64,000 nucleotides of DNA from NCBI GenBank assembly GCA_900184925.1, contig FXYJ02000001.1:496001-560000 (forward strand), read 5' to 3'. Of the stretch, positions 8,377 through 16,062 are shown piece after piece. Both the position numbers and the translations under genes were made by a program. How positions within the stretch are numbered: the first letter of the stretch is position 1; every line of letters begins with the position of its first letter. This stretch comes from Ruminococcaceae bacterium HV4-5-B5C (GTDB lineage: Bacteria; Bacillota; Clostridia; Oscillospirales; Acutalibacteraceae). The notes below the pieces were generated by a model. It did no database searches and was not told the origin of the DNA. It saw nothing but the letters and a program-made list of their open reading frames with translations.

Positions 8377-10104
8377 ATGCTGAAAGTCTATCGAAGACTC
8401 AAAAAATACTCCCTGCATCTGGTGGGGATCGTTATCCTTGTTTTTCTCCAGGTGATTTCGGACCTCTATCTGCCGACCGTTATGTCCGATATTATCAACG
8501 GCGGAATTATGAAAGCGGATGTCGGCTACATCACTCGCCAGGGAATTTTCATGCTGCTTATTTCCGGTCTGGGCGCCGCGTGCGCAGTGGCGGCGAGTTT
8601 TTTGAGTGCTAAAGTTTCTCTGGGACTGGGCCGGGGCCTGAGAAACAGCATCTTTGAACGCGTGGAGAGTTTTTCCATGAGCGAGTTCGACAAGTTCGGT
8701 TCTTCCACGCTTGTGACCCGCACCACAAATGACATTGTTCAGATCCAGTCGGTTACCGTCATGCTCCTGATGATGGTTCTGCGTGCGCCGATTATGTGCG
8801 TGGGCGGCGTCATGCTTGCCTATTCCAAGGATCAGAAGCTGACCCTGCTCCTGCTGGCGGTACTTCCGTTTGTTGCAGTGATCATTGCTCTTGTGGCAAA
8901 GTTTGTTGTTCCGCTGTTCCGGCAGGTCCAGAAAAAGATTGACCGGGTCAACCTTGTCCTCAGTGAAAACCTGAAGGGGATTCGCGTCATCCGGGCTTTC
9001 AACCGGGAAGAGCACGAGAAAAAGCGCTTTGACGCGGCAAACAGCGACCTGACGAACACCTACATCAAGGTCAACCGCATCCTGGCTCTGCTGACGCCGC
9101 TGATGATGATCCTGATGAACGTCCTGATGCTCGGCATCCTGTGGTTCGGTTCCATCCGCATTGATGCGGGCGACATGGATCTTGGCGCGCTTGTCGCGTT
9201 CCTGCAGTATGCGATGCAGATCATGTTTTCTCTCATCATTATGACAATGATGTTTATTATGATCCCGCGTGCTCAGGCTGCCGCCGACCGTGTCAACGAA
9301 GTCCTTGAGACGGAACCGACCGTTCACGACCTGACGGAAACACCGACAGCATCCTCCGGGCGCGGCAACGTGGAGTTCGACCATGTGACATTTCGCTATC
9401 TGGGAGCCGAAGAACCTGCTCTGCGCGACATCTCGTTCCATGCGCGGCCGGGAGAGACCACAGCCATCATCGGCGGAACCGGCAGCGGAAAATCGACGCT
9501 TGTTAATCTGATCCCCCGCTTTTACGATGTTGAAAAGGGGCATGTCCTCATCGACGGCGTCGATGTGCGGGAGATGCCGCAGGAACAGCTGCGGGCCAAA
9601 ATCGGATTTGTTCCCCAGAAAGCGGTTCTGTTTACCGGCTCCATTGCAGACAATCTGCGCTACGGCAGAGCGGATGCGGACGAAAGCGAGATTTCTCACG
9701 CGGCTGAGGTGGCACAGGCCGACGGCTTCATCTCCGAGACGGCCGAAGGGTTTGAGACTGTGCTTTCCGAAGGAGGCCTGAATCTTTCCGGCGGGCAGAA
9801 GCAGCGGCTTGCCATTGCGCGAGCCATCGTCAGAAAACCGGAAATCTACGTATTCGACGACAGCTTTTCGGCCCTCGATTTTAAAACAGACGCGAAGCTG
9901 CGCGCCGCTCTGCAAAAGGAAACGGGCGATGCGACCGTCATTATTGTGGCGCAGCGTGTCGGCAGCGTCATGAACGCCGACCGCATCATTGTTCTTGACG
10001 ATGGAGCCGTTGCGGGGATCGGGACGCACAGGGAACTTCTTGATACCTGTGAGGTTTACCGTGAAATTGTATCTTCGCAGCTTTCGCAGGAGGAAATGGC
10101 ATGA
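8377..10104 (+). CDS. Heterodimeric ABC exporter, subunit with degenerate ATP site
   Basis: A 575-residue half-transporter with six membrane helices followed by an ATPase domain. Walker A GGTGSGKST is near 366-374 and signature LSGGQ near 470. Walker B reads VFDDSFSALD, with Asp in place of the catalytic Glu, and the switch His is Gln (AQR near 525). These changes are those of the non-catalytic partner in heterodimeric exporters such as TM287 of TM287/288. It overlaps the next gene by ATGA, so translation is coupled. Exports an unknown, probably amphipathic, substrate. Regulated by the MarR gene upstream. Confidence 0.92.
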   Translation: MLKVYRRLKKYSLHLVGIVILVFLQVISDLYLPTVMSDIINGGIMKADVGYITRQGIFMLLISGLGAACAVAASFLSAKVSLGLGRGLRNSIFERVESFSMSEFDKFGSSTLVTRTTNDIVQIQSVTVMLLMMVLRAPIMCVGGVMLAYSKDQKLTLLLLAVLPFVAVIIALVAKFVVPLFRQVQKKIDRVNLVLSENLKGIRVIRAFNREEHEKKRFDAANSDLTNTYIKVNRILALLTPLMMILMNVLMLGILWFGSIRIDAGDMDLGALVAFLQYAMQIMFSLIIMTMMFIMIPRAQAAADRVNEVLETEPTVHDLTETPTASSGRGNVEFDHVTFRYLGAEEPALRDISFHARPGETTAIIGGTGSGKSTLVNLIPRFYDVEKGHVLIDGVDVREMPQEQLRAKIGFVPQKAVLFTGSIADNLRYGRADADESEISHAAEVAQADGFISETAEGFETVLSEGGLNLSGGQKQRLAIARAIVRKPEIYVFDDSFSALDFKTDAKLRAALQKETGDATVIIVAQRVGSVMNADRIIVLDDGAVAGIGTHRELLDTCEVYREIVSSQLSQEEMA

Positions 10105-12869
10105 GCAAAAATGAGAACAGGCCGGCGAGAGCCATGGGCCACGGCCCGATGGGAGGCAGGGGCCCCGCCGAGAAAGCAAAGGATTTCAAAGGAACAGCCC
10201 GAAGACTGATCCGCTATCTCCGTCCCCAGCTTCCGAAGCTGATTGTTGTATTCTGCTTCGCCGTGGCCGCAACCGTCTTTACGGTGAAATCGCCTAAGAT
10301 CATCGGCGACGCGACGAATCTTCTTACGGACGGCTTTATTGCCAAGTCTACCGTTAATTCCGTCCAGACCATGCAGGAAAAACTGGTTCCCAGTGTCAAG
10401 GATATGATGAATAAGATAGACACGGGGGAAAGCGAAGCGGTTCGCCAGGCGGACGCGGCGGTGGAACAGGCATTTGCAAAGCAGATTGCCGAAAAGAAGC
10501 AGGCAGCCTACGATTCCGCGGTGAAAGCCGCCGATGCCGCTGTTGCGCAGAAATTTCAGGAGACCATGACTGCGAAAAAGCAGCAGGCTTATGCCGCGGC
10601 GGTAAAAGCAGCCGACGATGCGGTTGCAAAGCAGTTCAGCCAGACGGTGGCAGAACAAAAGCAGCAGGCTTATGACAAAGCCGTTGCCGCTGCCGACCAG
10701 AACGTTGCCTCTCTTCCCGCTGAGCAGCAGACCCCGGAAGTGAAACAGCAGGCCGAAGCGCAGGCAAAGGCCGCGGTCGACAAGCAGTTTGCGGCGCAGC
10801 AGTCCACAATGGATCAGCAGCTTGCAGCCGCGAAGCAGCAGGCCGAAACACAGGCGAAGGCTGAAGTCGACAAGCAGTTTGCGGCGCAGCAGTCCACGAT
10901 GGATCAGCAGCTTGCCGCTGCGAAGCAGCAGGCCGAAACGCAGGCGAAAGCTGCCGTCGACGACGGCTTTGCCAAACAGCAGGCCACAATGGACCAACAG
11001 CTTGCCACCGCAAAACAGCAGGCCGAAGCCAAGGCCAAGGATGCTGTGATGCAGGCGATACTCAGCAAATCCAAGATGACGCAGGAGCAGTTTGATGCGC
11101 TGAAGCAGATTGCCGCGGAGCCTTATGTCAAGACGATCAGCGACAACAATAAAAAGGCTGACACGGTAAATACTCTTTTTACCCTGATGAAAAAACTGCC
11201 CTCCGAATACACGAAGAAGATACCGGCTATTTCACAGTCAGACCTTGACAAAGGAATCAGCGATGTGCGAAAGTACGGCGGTGCGATTCCATTCGGTGAA
11301 ATCTGGAAAACACTCATGTGGCTTCTTACCGTTTTTGTGCTGAGTGCTCTGTGCACCTTTGCCATGCAGTTCATTATGTCGGACGTGGCCCAGAAAACGG
11401 TTAAAACGCTGCGACGCGAGGTGGATGAAAAGCTCTCACGGCTTCCGCTGAAGTATTTCGACTCGAATTCCTACGGCGACATTTTGAGCCGTGTGACAAA
11501 CGATATTGACACGATTTCCACCACGCTTCAGCAAAGTCTTACCCAGGTTATCACGTCCGTACTGCAGATCATCGGCTACATCTGGATGATGATTACCATC
11601 GACCTGGTGCTTACGCTGATCGTTCTTGCCACGCTCCCGATTTATATGGTCGTAACACTTCTGATTACGAAGCGTTCCCAGAAGTTTTACGCCGCTCAGC
11701 AGAAATATCTCGGTCAGCTCACCGGTCACACCGAGGAGATGTATGCGGGGCATGTTGTGGTCAAGGCATTCGGCCGCGAAAAGGTTTCTTATGAGAAATT
11801 CAGCAGTGTGAATGACAGCCTTTATAACTCAGGCTGGAAGGCACAGTTTTTCTCCGGCATTATGATGCCGCTGATGAATTTCATCGGCAACATCGGTTAT
11901 GTTCTGATTGCCGTGGTCGGCGGGATTTTCGTCACGAAAAGCTACCTGAACCTCGGCGACATCGTCTCTTTCATTTCGTACTCCAAATCCTTCTCGCAGC
12001 CGATCGTCAGCACGGCGAACATCGCAAACGTGATTCAGTCCGCTGTGGCCTGCGCGGAGCGTGTGTTCCAACTTCTTGACGAAGAGGAACAGATTCCGGA
12101 CCCGGAAGATGCCGCAGTCCTTTCCGATCCGCAGGGAAATATCCGTTTCGACCAGGTGCGGTTCCGTTACCGCGAAGACGTGCCTCTGATTGAAAACATG
12201 AACCTTACCGTCAACCGGGGCGACACCATTGCAATCGTAGGCCCTACGGGTGCCGGAAAGACCACGCTGGTCAACCTGCTCATGCGCTTCTACGAGATCG
12301 GCGGCGGTTCGCTGACGTTTGACGGCGTTGATGTGCGCAACATGCGGCGCGGAGACCTGCGCACCATGTTTGGCATGGTGCTTCAGGACACATGGCTGTT
12401 CAATGGAACTATCCGCGACAACATCGGATACGGCCGTGAGAATGCCACGGAGGAGGAAATCGTGCGCGCCGCGAAGGCGGCCCACGCCGACCACTTTATC
12501 CGGAGTCTTCCGCAGGGCTACGATACCGTCCTCAACGAAGAGGCGTCCAACATCTCACAGGGACAGAAGCAGCTTCTCACCATTGCACGCGCTATTCTGG
12601 CGGACCCGACCGTACTGATTCTCGATGAAGCGACGAGCAGCGTCGATACCCGCACCGAAGTCCTGATCCAGAGGGCGATGGGCACGCTGATGAAGGGCCG
12701 GACGAATTTCGTTATTGCGCACCGCCTTTCGACGATCCGCGATGCTCAGATGATCCTTGTGATGAACCACGGGGCCATCATCGAAAAAGGCACCCACGAT
12801 TTCCTGATGCAAAAGGGCGGTTTTTACGCCGAACTTTACAACAGTCAGTTCGCAGGCAAAGAAATCTGA
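10101..12869 (+). CDS. Heterodimeric ABC exporter, catalytic subunit with giant extracytoplasmic insertion
   Basis: A 922-residue half-transporter, about 300 longer than usual. Membrane helix 1 (about 46-64) is followed by an insertion from about 85 to 395 before helix 2 (403-424). The insertion is Ala/Gln/Lys-rich with two repeat blocks and likely forms a long coiled coil outside the cell. The ATPase domain has Walker A GPTGAGKTT (about 715), a non-standard signature ISQGQ (about 817), Walker B LILDEATSS with the catalytic Glu, and the switch His (IAHRLST). A catalytic Walker B with an altered signature complements the degenerate site of the upstream partner. ATG 10101 overlaps the previous stop. 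Confidence 0.92.
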   Translation: MSKNENRPARAMGHGPMGGRGPAEKAKDFKGTARRLIRYLRPQLPKLIVVFCFAVAATVFTVKSPKIIGDATNLLTDGFIAKSTVNSVQTMQEKLVPSVKDMMNKIDTGESEAVRQADAAVEQAFAKQIAEKKQAAYDSAVKAADAAVAQKFQETMTAKKQQAYAAAVKAADDAVAKQFSQTVAEQKQQAYDKAVAAADQNVASLPAEQQTPEVKQQAEAQAKAAVDKQFAAQQSTMDQQLAAAKQQAETQAKAEVDKQFAAQQSTMDQQLAAAKQQAETQAKAAVDDGFAKQQATMDQQLATAKQQAEAKAKDAVMQAILSKSKMTQEQFDALKQIAAEPYVKTISDNNKKADTVNTLFTLMKKLPSEYTKKIPAISQSDLDKGISDVRKYGGAIPFGEIWKTLMWLLTVFVLSALCTFAMQFIMSDVAQKTVKTLRREVDEKLSRLPLKYFDSNSYGDILSRVTNDIDTISTTLQQSLTQVITSVLQIIGYIWMMITIDLVLTLIVLATLPIYMVVTLLITKRSQKFYAAQQKYLGQLTGHTEEMYAGHVVVKAFGREKVSYEKFSSVNDSLYNSGWKAQFFSGIMMPLMNFIGNIGYVLIAVVGGIFVTKSYLNLGDIVSFISYSKSFSQPIVSTANIANVIQSAVACAERVFQLLDEEEQIPDPEDAAVLSDPQGNIRFDQVRFRYREDVPLIENMNLTVNRGDTIAIVGPTGAGKTTLVNLLMRFYEIGGGSLTFDGVDVRNMRRGDLRTMFGMVLQDTWLFNGTIRDNIGYGRENATEEEIVRAAKAAHADHFIRSLPQGYDTVLNEEASNISQGQKQLLTIARAILADPTVLILDEATSSVDTRTEVLIQRAMGTLMKGRTNFVIAHRLSTIRDAQMILVMNHGAIIEKGTHDFLMQKGGFYAELYNSQFAGKEI
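10452..10694 (+). repeat. Three 81-base (27-residue) in-frame repeats
   Basis: Residues 118-144, 145-171 and 172-198 of the ABC subunit repeat a 27-residue unit built on the pattern D-x-A-V-x2-x-F...K-x-Q-A-Y-x2-A-V-x-A-A. Divergence between copies is moderate, so they are not recent duplications. Confidence 0.85.
10746..11015 (+). repeat. Three 90-base (30-residue) in-frame repeats
   Basis: Units start at 10746, 10836 and 10926 (residues 216-245, 246-275, 276-305), each beginning QQAE and ending with STMDQQLAAAK or a close variant. The first two are nearly identical in DNA, suggesting recent slippage or recombination. Confidence 0.9.
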
Positions 12870-12890
12870 ACATGGGGCATCTCACATCAG

Positions 12891-12928
12891 GCGCCGCACG
12901 GTATAAAAACCGTGCGGCGCACTTTTCT
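12891..12928 (+). terminator. Terminator after the ABC exporter operon
   Basis: A 12-pair perfect stem (12891-12902 with 12909-12920), six-base loop, then ACTTTTCTTT. Confidence 0.88.
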
Positions 12929-12983
12929 TTCTGTGTGGGCGGTGAAACAGCTCGTAAGAGAAAGAAAACCGGTAACCCTGAAG

Positions 12984-13012
12984 TAGACATTTTCGGTCAA
13001 TCGTGATATATT
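12984..13012 (+). promoter_or_regulatory. Promoter of the kinase-VWA-PP2C-Sel1 operon
   Basis: TAGACA (12984-12989), a 17-base spacer and TATATT (13007-13012) with an upstream TG, i.e. an extended -10. Confidence 0.6.
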
Positions 13013-13086
13013 TGATATGATATTTCCGTATATTTCCGCCCAATCGGCGGTTTTTCGATACGGATATAGGGAAGAGGAGCGCCCGG

Positions 13087-14388
13087 ATGGAGTTTGAAAG
13101 TGGACATAGAATCAAAGTGGCAGGAGCGGGAGATTTTCTCACCGTACAGGAAAAGCTTGGGGAAGGCGGCCAGGGAACCGTTTACCGAGTTGTCTACCGT
13201 GAGAAGGAATACGCGCTCAAATGGTTCTTCCCGGGTACGCTGAAGTGCCCAGAGGAATTCCACGTCAATCTGAAGCGGAATATTCTGGACGGCCCTCCCG
13301 CGCCCGCGTTTCTGTGGCCTCTTTTTCTTACGGAGGAAACGGAGGGCAGCTTTGGCTACCTGATGGAGCTGAGACCGCAAAGGTTCTGCAGCTTTACCGA
13401 TATTCTCAATGCAAAAGAGCGCATCGTGAAACATTCGGCCCGGGTGAATGCGGCACTGACCATCGTGGAGAGCTTCATTGCCCTTCACCGGCAGGGGAAG
13501 TCTTATCAGGATCTGAACGACGGAAACTTCTTTCTTGACCCGTCCGACGGCAGCGTCCTGATCTGCGACAACGACAACGTCGCCCCGTACGGCGTAAATC
13601 TCGGCATTGCCGGGAAGTGTCGCTATATGGCGCCGGAGGTCGTGCTTGGCGAAAAGCCGGGTATGCAGTCCGATTATTTTTCGCTGGCGGTTATGCTGTT
13701 TCTGTTGCTTTTTCTTTCCCATCCGCTCGAGGGTGAAAAGGTTATCAAAAGTGTTTGCCTGACGGACCGGCACGAGGTCCGGCATTACGGAAATTCCCCG
13801 GTGTTCATCTTCGACCCGGCCAACGCCAGCAACCGGCCCGTGAGAGGCGTCCATAACAATGCAATCGCGCTCTGGCCGCTTTACCCCGCATTTCTCCGCG
13901 AGGCGTTCGTGCGCTCCTTTACGGAGGGAATCCAGCGGAAAGAACGCCGCGTATCCGATAATGAATGGCTCCGTCTGTTCATCCGCCTGCGCGATGAAAT
14001 CGTTGTGTGCGGGTGCGGCGGCGAGAATTTTGCCTGTCCGGAAGGACCTTCCGGCGACGGTACGTTCCGCTGCCTTTCGTGCGGCGCGGCCCTGACCGCT
14101 CCGCTTCGCCTGAACACGCAGAAATTTTCTGTTGCCATCGCTCCCGGGAACCGTCTCTACGACTGCCATACTTCGGAAGGAAGCATGGATTGCCGTACGG
14201 TGACCGGAGAAATCATCCGCAATAAAAAAAATCCGGCTCTCTGGGGTATCCGGAATCTTTCGGATTCTCCGTGGAATACCGGGATGCCGGACGGAACCGG
14301 GCGGGAAGTTCTTCCCGGGGCGGCCCTCCCGGCGTTCCGGGGCATCCATATCGTCTTCGGCGGCGGCTGCCGGGCGGAAATCGTCTGA
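13087..14388 (+). CDS. Ser/Thr protein kinase-like protein with C-terminal zinc ribbon and beta domain
   Basis: A 433-residue kinase-fold protein. The Gly loop GEGGQGTV is at 25-32 and Lys45 in YALKWF. The catalytic loop is YQDLNDGNFF (HRD replaced by YQD, Asp142 and Asn147 kept). The metal motif is DND at 161-163 in place of DFG, and the APE motif is YMAPE (181-185). A Cys-rich element follows (CGC at 308-310, Cys317, CLSC at 329-332). The last approximately 90 residues are probably beta-rich and may be an FHA-like adaptor. There is no membrane helix for anchoring. ATG 13087 follows GAGGAG. First of four genes; partners are a VWA protein and a PP2C phosphatase, the composition of TerY-P triads. 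The phospho-target is unknown. Confidence 0.85.
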   Translation: MEFESGHRIKVAGAGDFLTVQEKLGEGGQGTVYRVVYREKEYALKWFFPGTLKCPEEFHVNLKRNILDGPPAPAFLWPLFLTEETEGSFGYLMELRPQRFCSFTDILNAKERIVKHSARVNAALTIVESFIALHRQGKSYQDLNDGNFFLDPSDGSVLICDNDNVAPYGVNLGIAGKCRYMAPEVVLGEKPGMQSDYFSLAVMLFLLLFLSHPLEGEKVIKSVCLTDRHEVRHYGNSPVFIFDPANASNRPVRGVHNNAIALWPLYPAFLREAFVRSFTEGIQRKERRVSDNEWLRLFIRLRDEIVVCGCGGENFACPEGPSGDGTFRCLSCGAALTAPLRLNTQKFSVAIAPGNRLYDCHTSEGSMDCRTVTGEIIRNKKNPALWGIRNLSDSPWNTGMPDGTGREVLPGAALPAFRGIHIVFGGGCRAEIV

Positions 14389-14422
14389 CGCGCGGGCCGA
14401 AATCTGGAAAGGAAGTCTGCAG

Positions 14423-15157
14423 ATGTCAAACCCGTTTGAAAATACCGAGGGAATCGCAAAACGAACCATGGTCCTGTTCTTCCTTGTGGATACGTCGGGA
14501 AGTATGGCCGGAACGAAGATCGGCGCGGTCAACGACGCCATTTTCAACGTTCTGCCCGAGATACGTTCTATTTCCGAGGACAACGCCGACGCGGAAATCA
14601 AGGTCGCTGCGCTCACGTTTTGCAACGGCGCAAAGTGGGTTTATGACGAACCGAAGCCTGCGCAGGAATTCGACTGGCCGTATGCGGACGCCGACGGCAT
14701 GACAGATCTCGGCGAAGCTTACCGCATGCTGAACGAAAAGCTGTCGCGCAGCGCGTTTATGGGCGATGCGGAGGGCTCCTATGCTCCGGCAATCTTTCTG
14801 ATGACGGACGGGGAGCCGACCGATGAGTATGAAAAAGAGCTGGAAAAGCTGAAAACCAATAACTGGTTCCGGGCAGCCATCAAGGTGGCGGTCGCCATCG
14901 GTGAAGAGAGCGACGTCAACGACGATGTGCTGACGGAATTTACGGGTACGCAGGAGGCGGTCCTTCGCGCACATACGCCGGAAGCTCTTGCGAAGATGAT
15001 CCGGCTTGTCTCCGTCACAGCGTCGAAAATCGGCAGCCGGAGCAGTGCGGTCGGCGAAGGAAGCCGGCAGGAGACGTTTACCGAAGAACTCAACAGGCAG
15101 GAGCAGGAATGGCAGCCGGTCAACTCCTCGGTGGATGTGGATGAAGGCTGGGACTGA
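14423..15157 (+). CDS. VWA-domain protein, TerY-like
   Basis: A 244-residue cytoplasmic von Willebrand factor A protein. The metal-ion-dependent adhesion site is complete: DTSGS (23-27), Thr in MTDLGEA (about 93-99) and MTDGEP (127-132). The short acidic tail resembles stand-alone TerY proteins, which act as a metal-dependent scaffold between kinase and phosphatase in TerY-P triads. It follows the kinase by 34 bases with GGAAAGGAAG before ATG 14423. It ends next to the start of the phosphatase gene, so translation is probably coupled. Confidence 0.9.
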   Translation: MSNPFENTEGIAKRTMVLFFLVDTSGSMAGTKIGAVNDAIFNVLPEIRSISEDNADAEIKVAALTFCNGAKWVYDEPKPAQEFDWPYADADGMTDLGEAYRMLNEKLSRSAFMGDAEGSYAPAIFLMTDGEPTDEYEKELEKLKTNNWFRAAIKVAVAIGEESDVNDDVLTEFTGTQEAVLRAHTPEALAKMIRLVSVTASKIGSRSSAVGEGSRQETFTEELNRQEQEWQPVNSSVDVDEGWD

Positions 15158-15167
15158 TCTGTCGGAA

Positions 15168-16052
15168 ATGCCGCATACTTTTGCCGATTTTCACGTGACG
15201 GTGCGGGGCGCGGCACACCGGAAAAAAGGTACGGGCTGTCAGGATTTTTCCTGCTCCTCCTGCTTCGGAAGCTGTGCTGTGGCCGCAGTGGCGGACGGCC
15301 ACGGAGACATCCGCTACTTCCGCAGCGCGTTCGGAGCCCGTTTCGCAGCACTCGCGGCTCTCGGAGCTGTGCGCACATTTTTAAAGCGCGAAGGGCCGGA
15401 CGACATTTCCGGAGACGCGGAAGCAAAATTTGTTCAGCTGAAAAAGAATATCATTCTGAACTGGAACCGTAAGGTCGCCGCGCACTATGCTTCTCATCCG
15501 TTCACGGAGGAGGAACTTTCTCCGCTCTCCGCGCACCGGAGGGAACAGCTGAGGAACGGGAAGCTGGTCGAAACAGCTTACGGTACTACGCTGATTGCCG
15601 CCGCCGCCACTCCGTCTTTCTGGTTCGGCCTGCAAATCGGTGACGGCGACTGCTTCGGAGTTTCCGGGGATCAAAAGATTTTTGTGCCGAAAGAGGACGG
15701 TCTGATCGGAAACCTTACGACGTCGCTCTGCGAACCGGACGCATACTATAAGTTTCACCATATTTTTCGCAGGGAGAAACCGTCCGCTGTCGTTTTGTCG
15801 ACTGACGGTGTGCGTAATTCGTTTTCTTCCGGGGCGTATTACGAAAATTTTATGAGCCGTGTTGCCAGCGAGTTTTCCGTCGGCGCAAAGAAACGAACGC
15901 AGACGGCGCTTGGCGTATTTCTTTCGGAAATGACGGAGCGCGGAAGCGGAGATGACCTTTCCGTTGCAGGAATCGCGTCGTTGGAAGTTCCTGAAATTCC
16001 CACTGAGGCGATTCCTTGCGCCGAGTCTGTCTGTGCAGGAAAAACGGTCTGA
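15168..16052 (+). CDS. PP2C-family protein phosphatase
   Basis: A 294-residue PPM/PP2C Ser/Thr phosphatase. It has all the acid metal-binding motifs: QDF near the start, VADGHGD (about 41-47), GTTL, IGDGDC (about 158), STDGVRNSF (about 211) and GSGDDLS (about 260). It should reverse phosphorylation made by the upstream kinase. ATG 15168 was chosen because the conserved part begins soon after. An ATG at 15141, overlapping the VWA stop and preceded by GGTGG, is a real alternative adding nine residues. Operon position three. Confidence 0.9.
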   Translation: MPHTFADFHVTVRGAAHRKKGTGCQDFSCSSCFGSCAVAAVADGHGDIRYFRSAFGARFAALAALGAVRTFLKREGPDDISGDAEAKFVQLKKNIILNWNRKVAAHYASHPFTEEELSPLSAHRREQLRNGKLVETAYGTTLIAAAATPSFWFGLQIGDGDCFGVSGDQKIFVPKEDGLIGNLTTSLCEPDAYYKFHHIFRREKPSAVVLSTDGVRNSFSSGAYYENFMSRVASEFSVGAKKRTQTALGVFLSEMTERGSGDDLSVAGIASLEVPEIPTEAIPCAESVCAGKTV

Positions 16053-16062
16053 AGGTGAGTAC

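Noticed and set aside
8329-10179. A 616-codon minus-strand frame opposite the first ABC subunit
   Set aside because: Shadow of the exporter gene, composition His/Asn/Gln-rich, no domain.
10452-11015. Regular repeats considered as CRISPR-like or satellite DNA
   Set aside because: They are contiguous, in frame, encode helical protein units and have no spacers.
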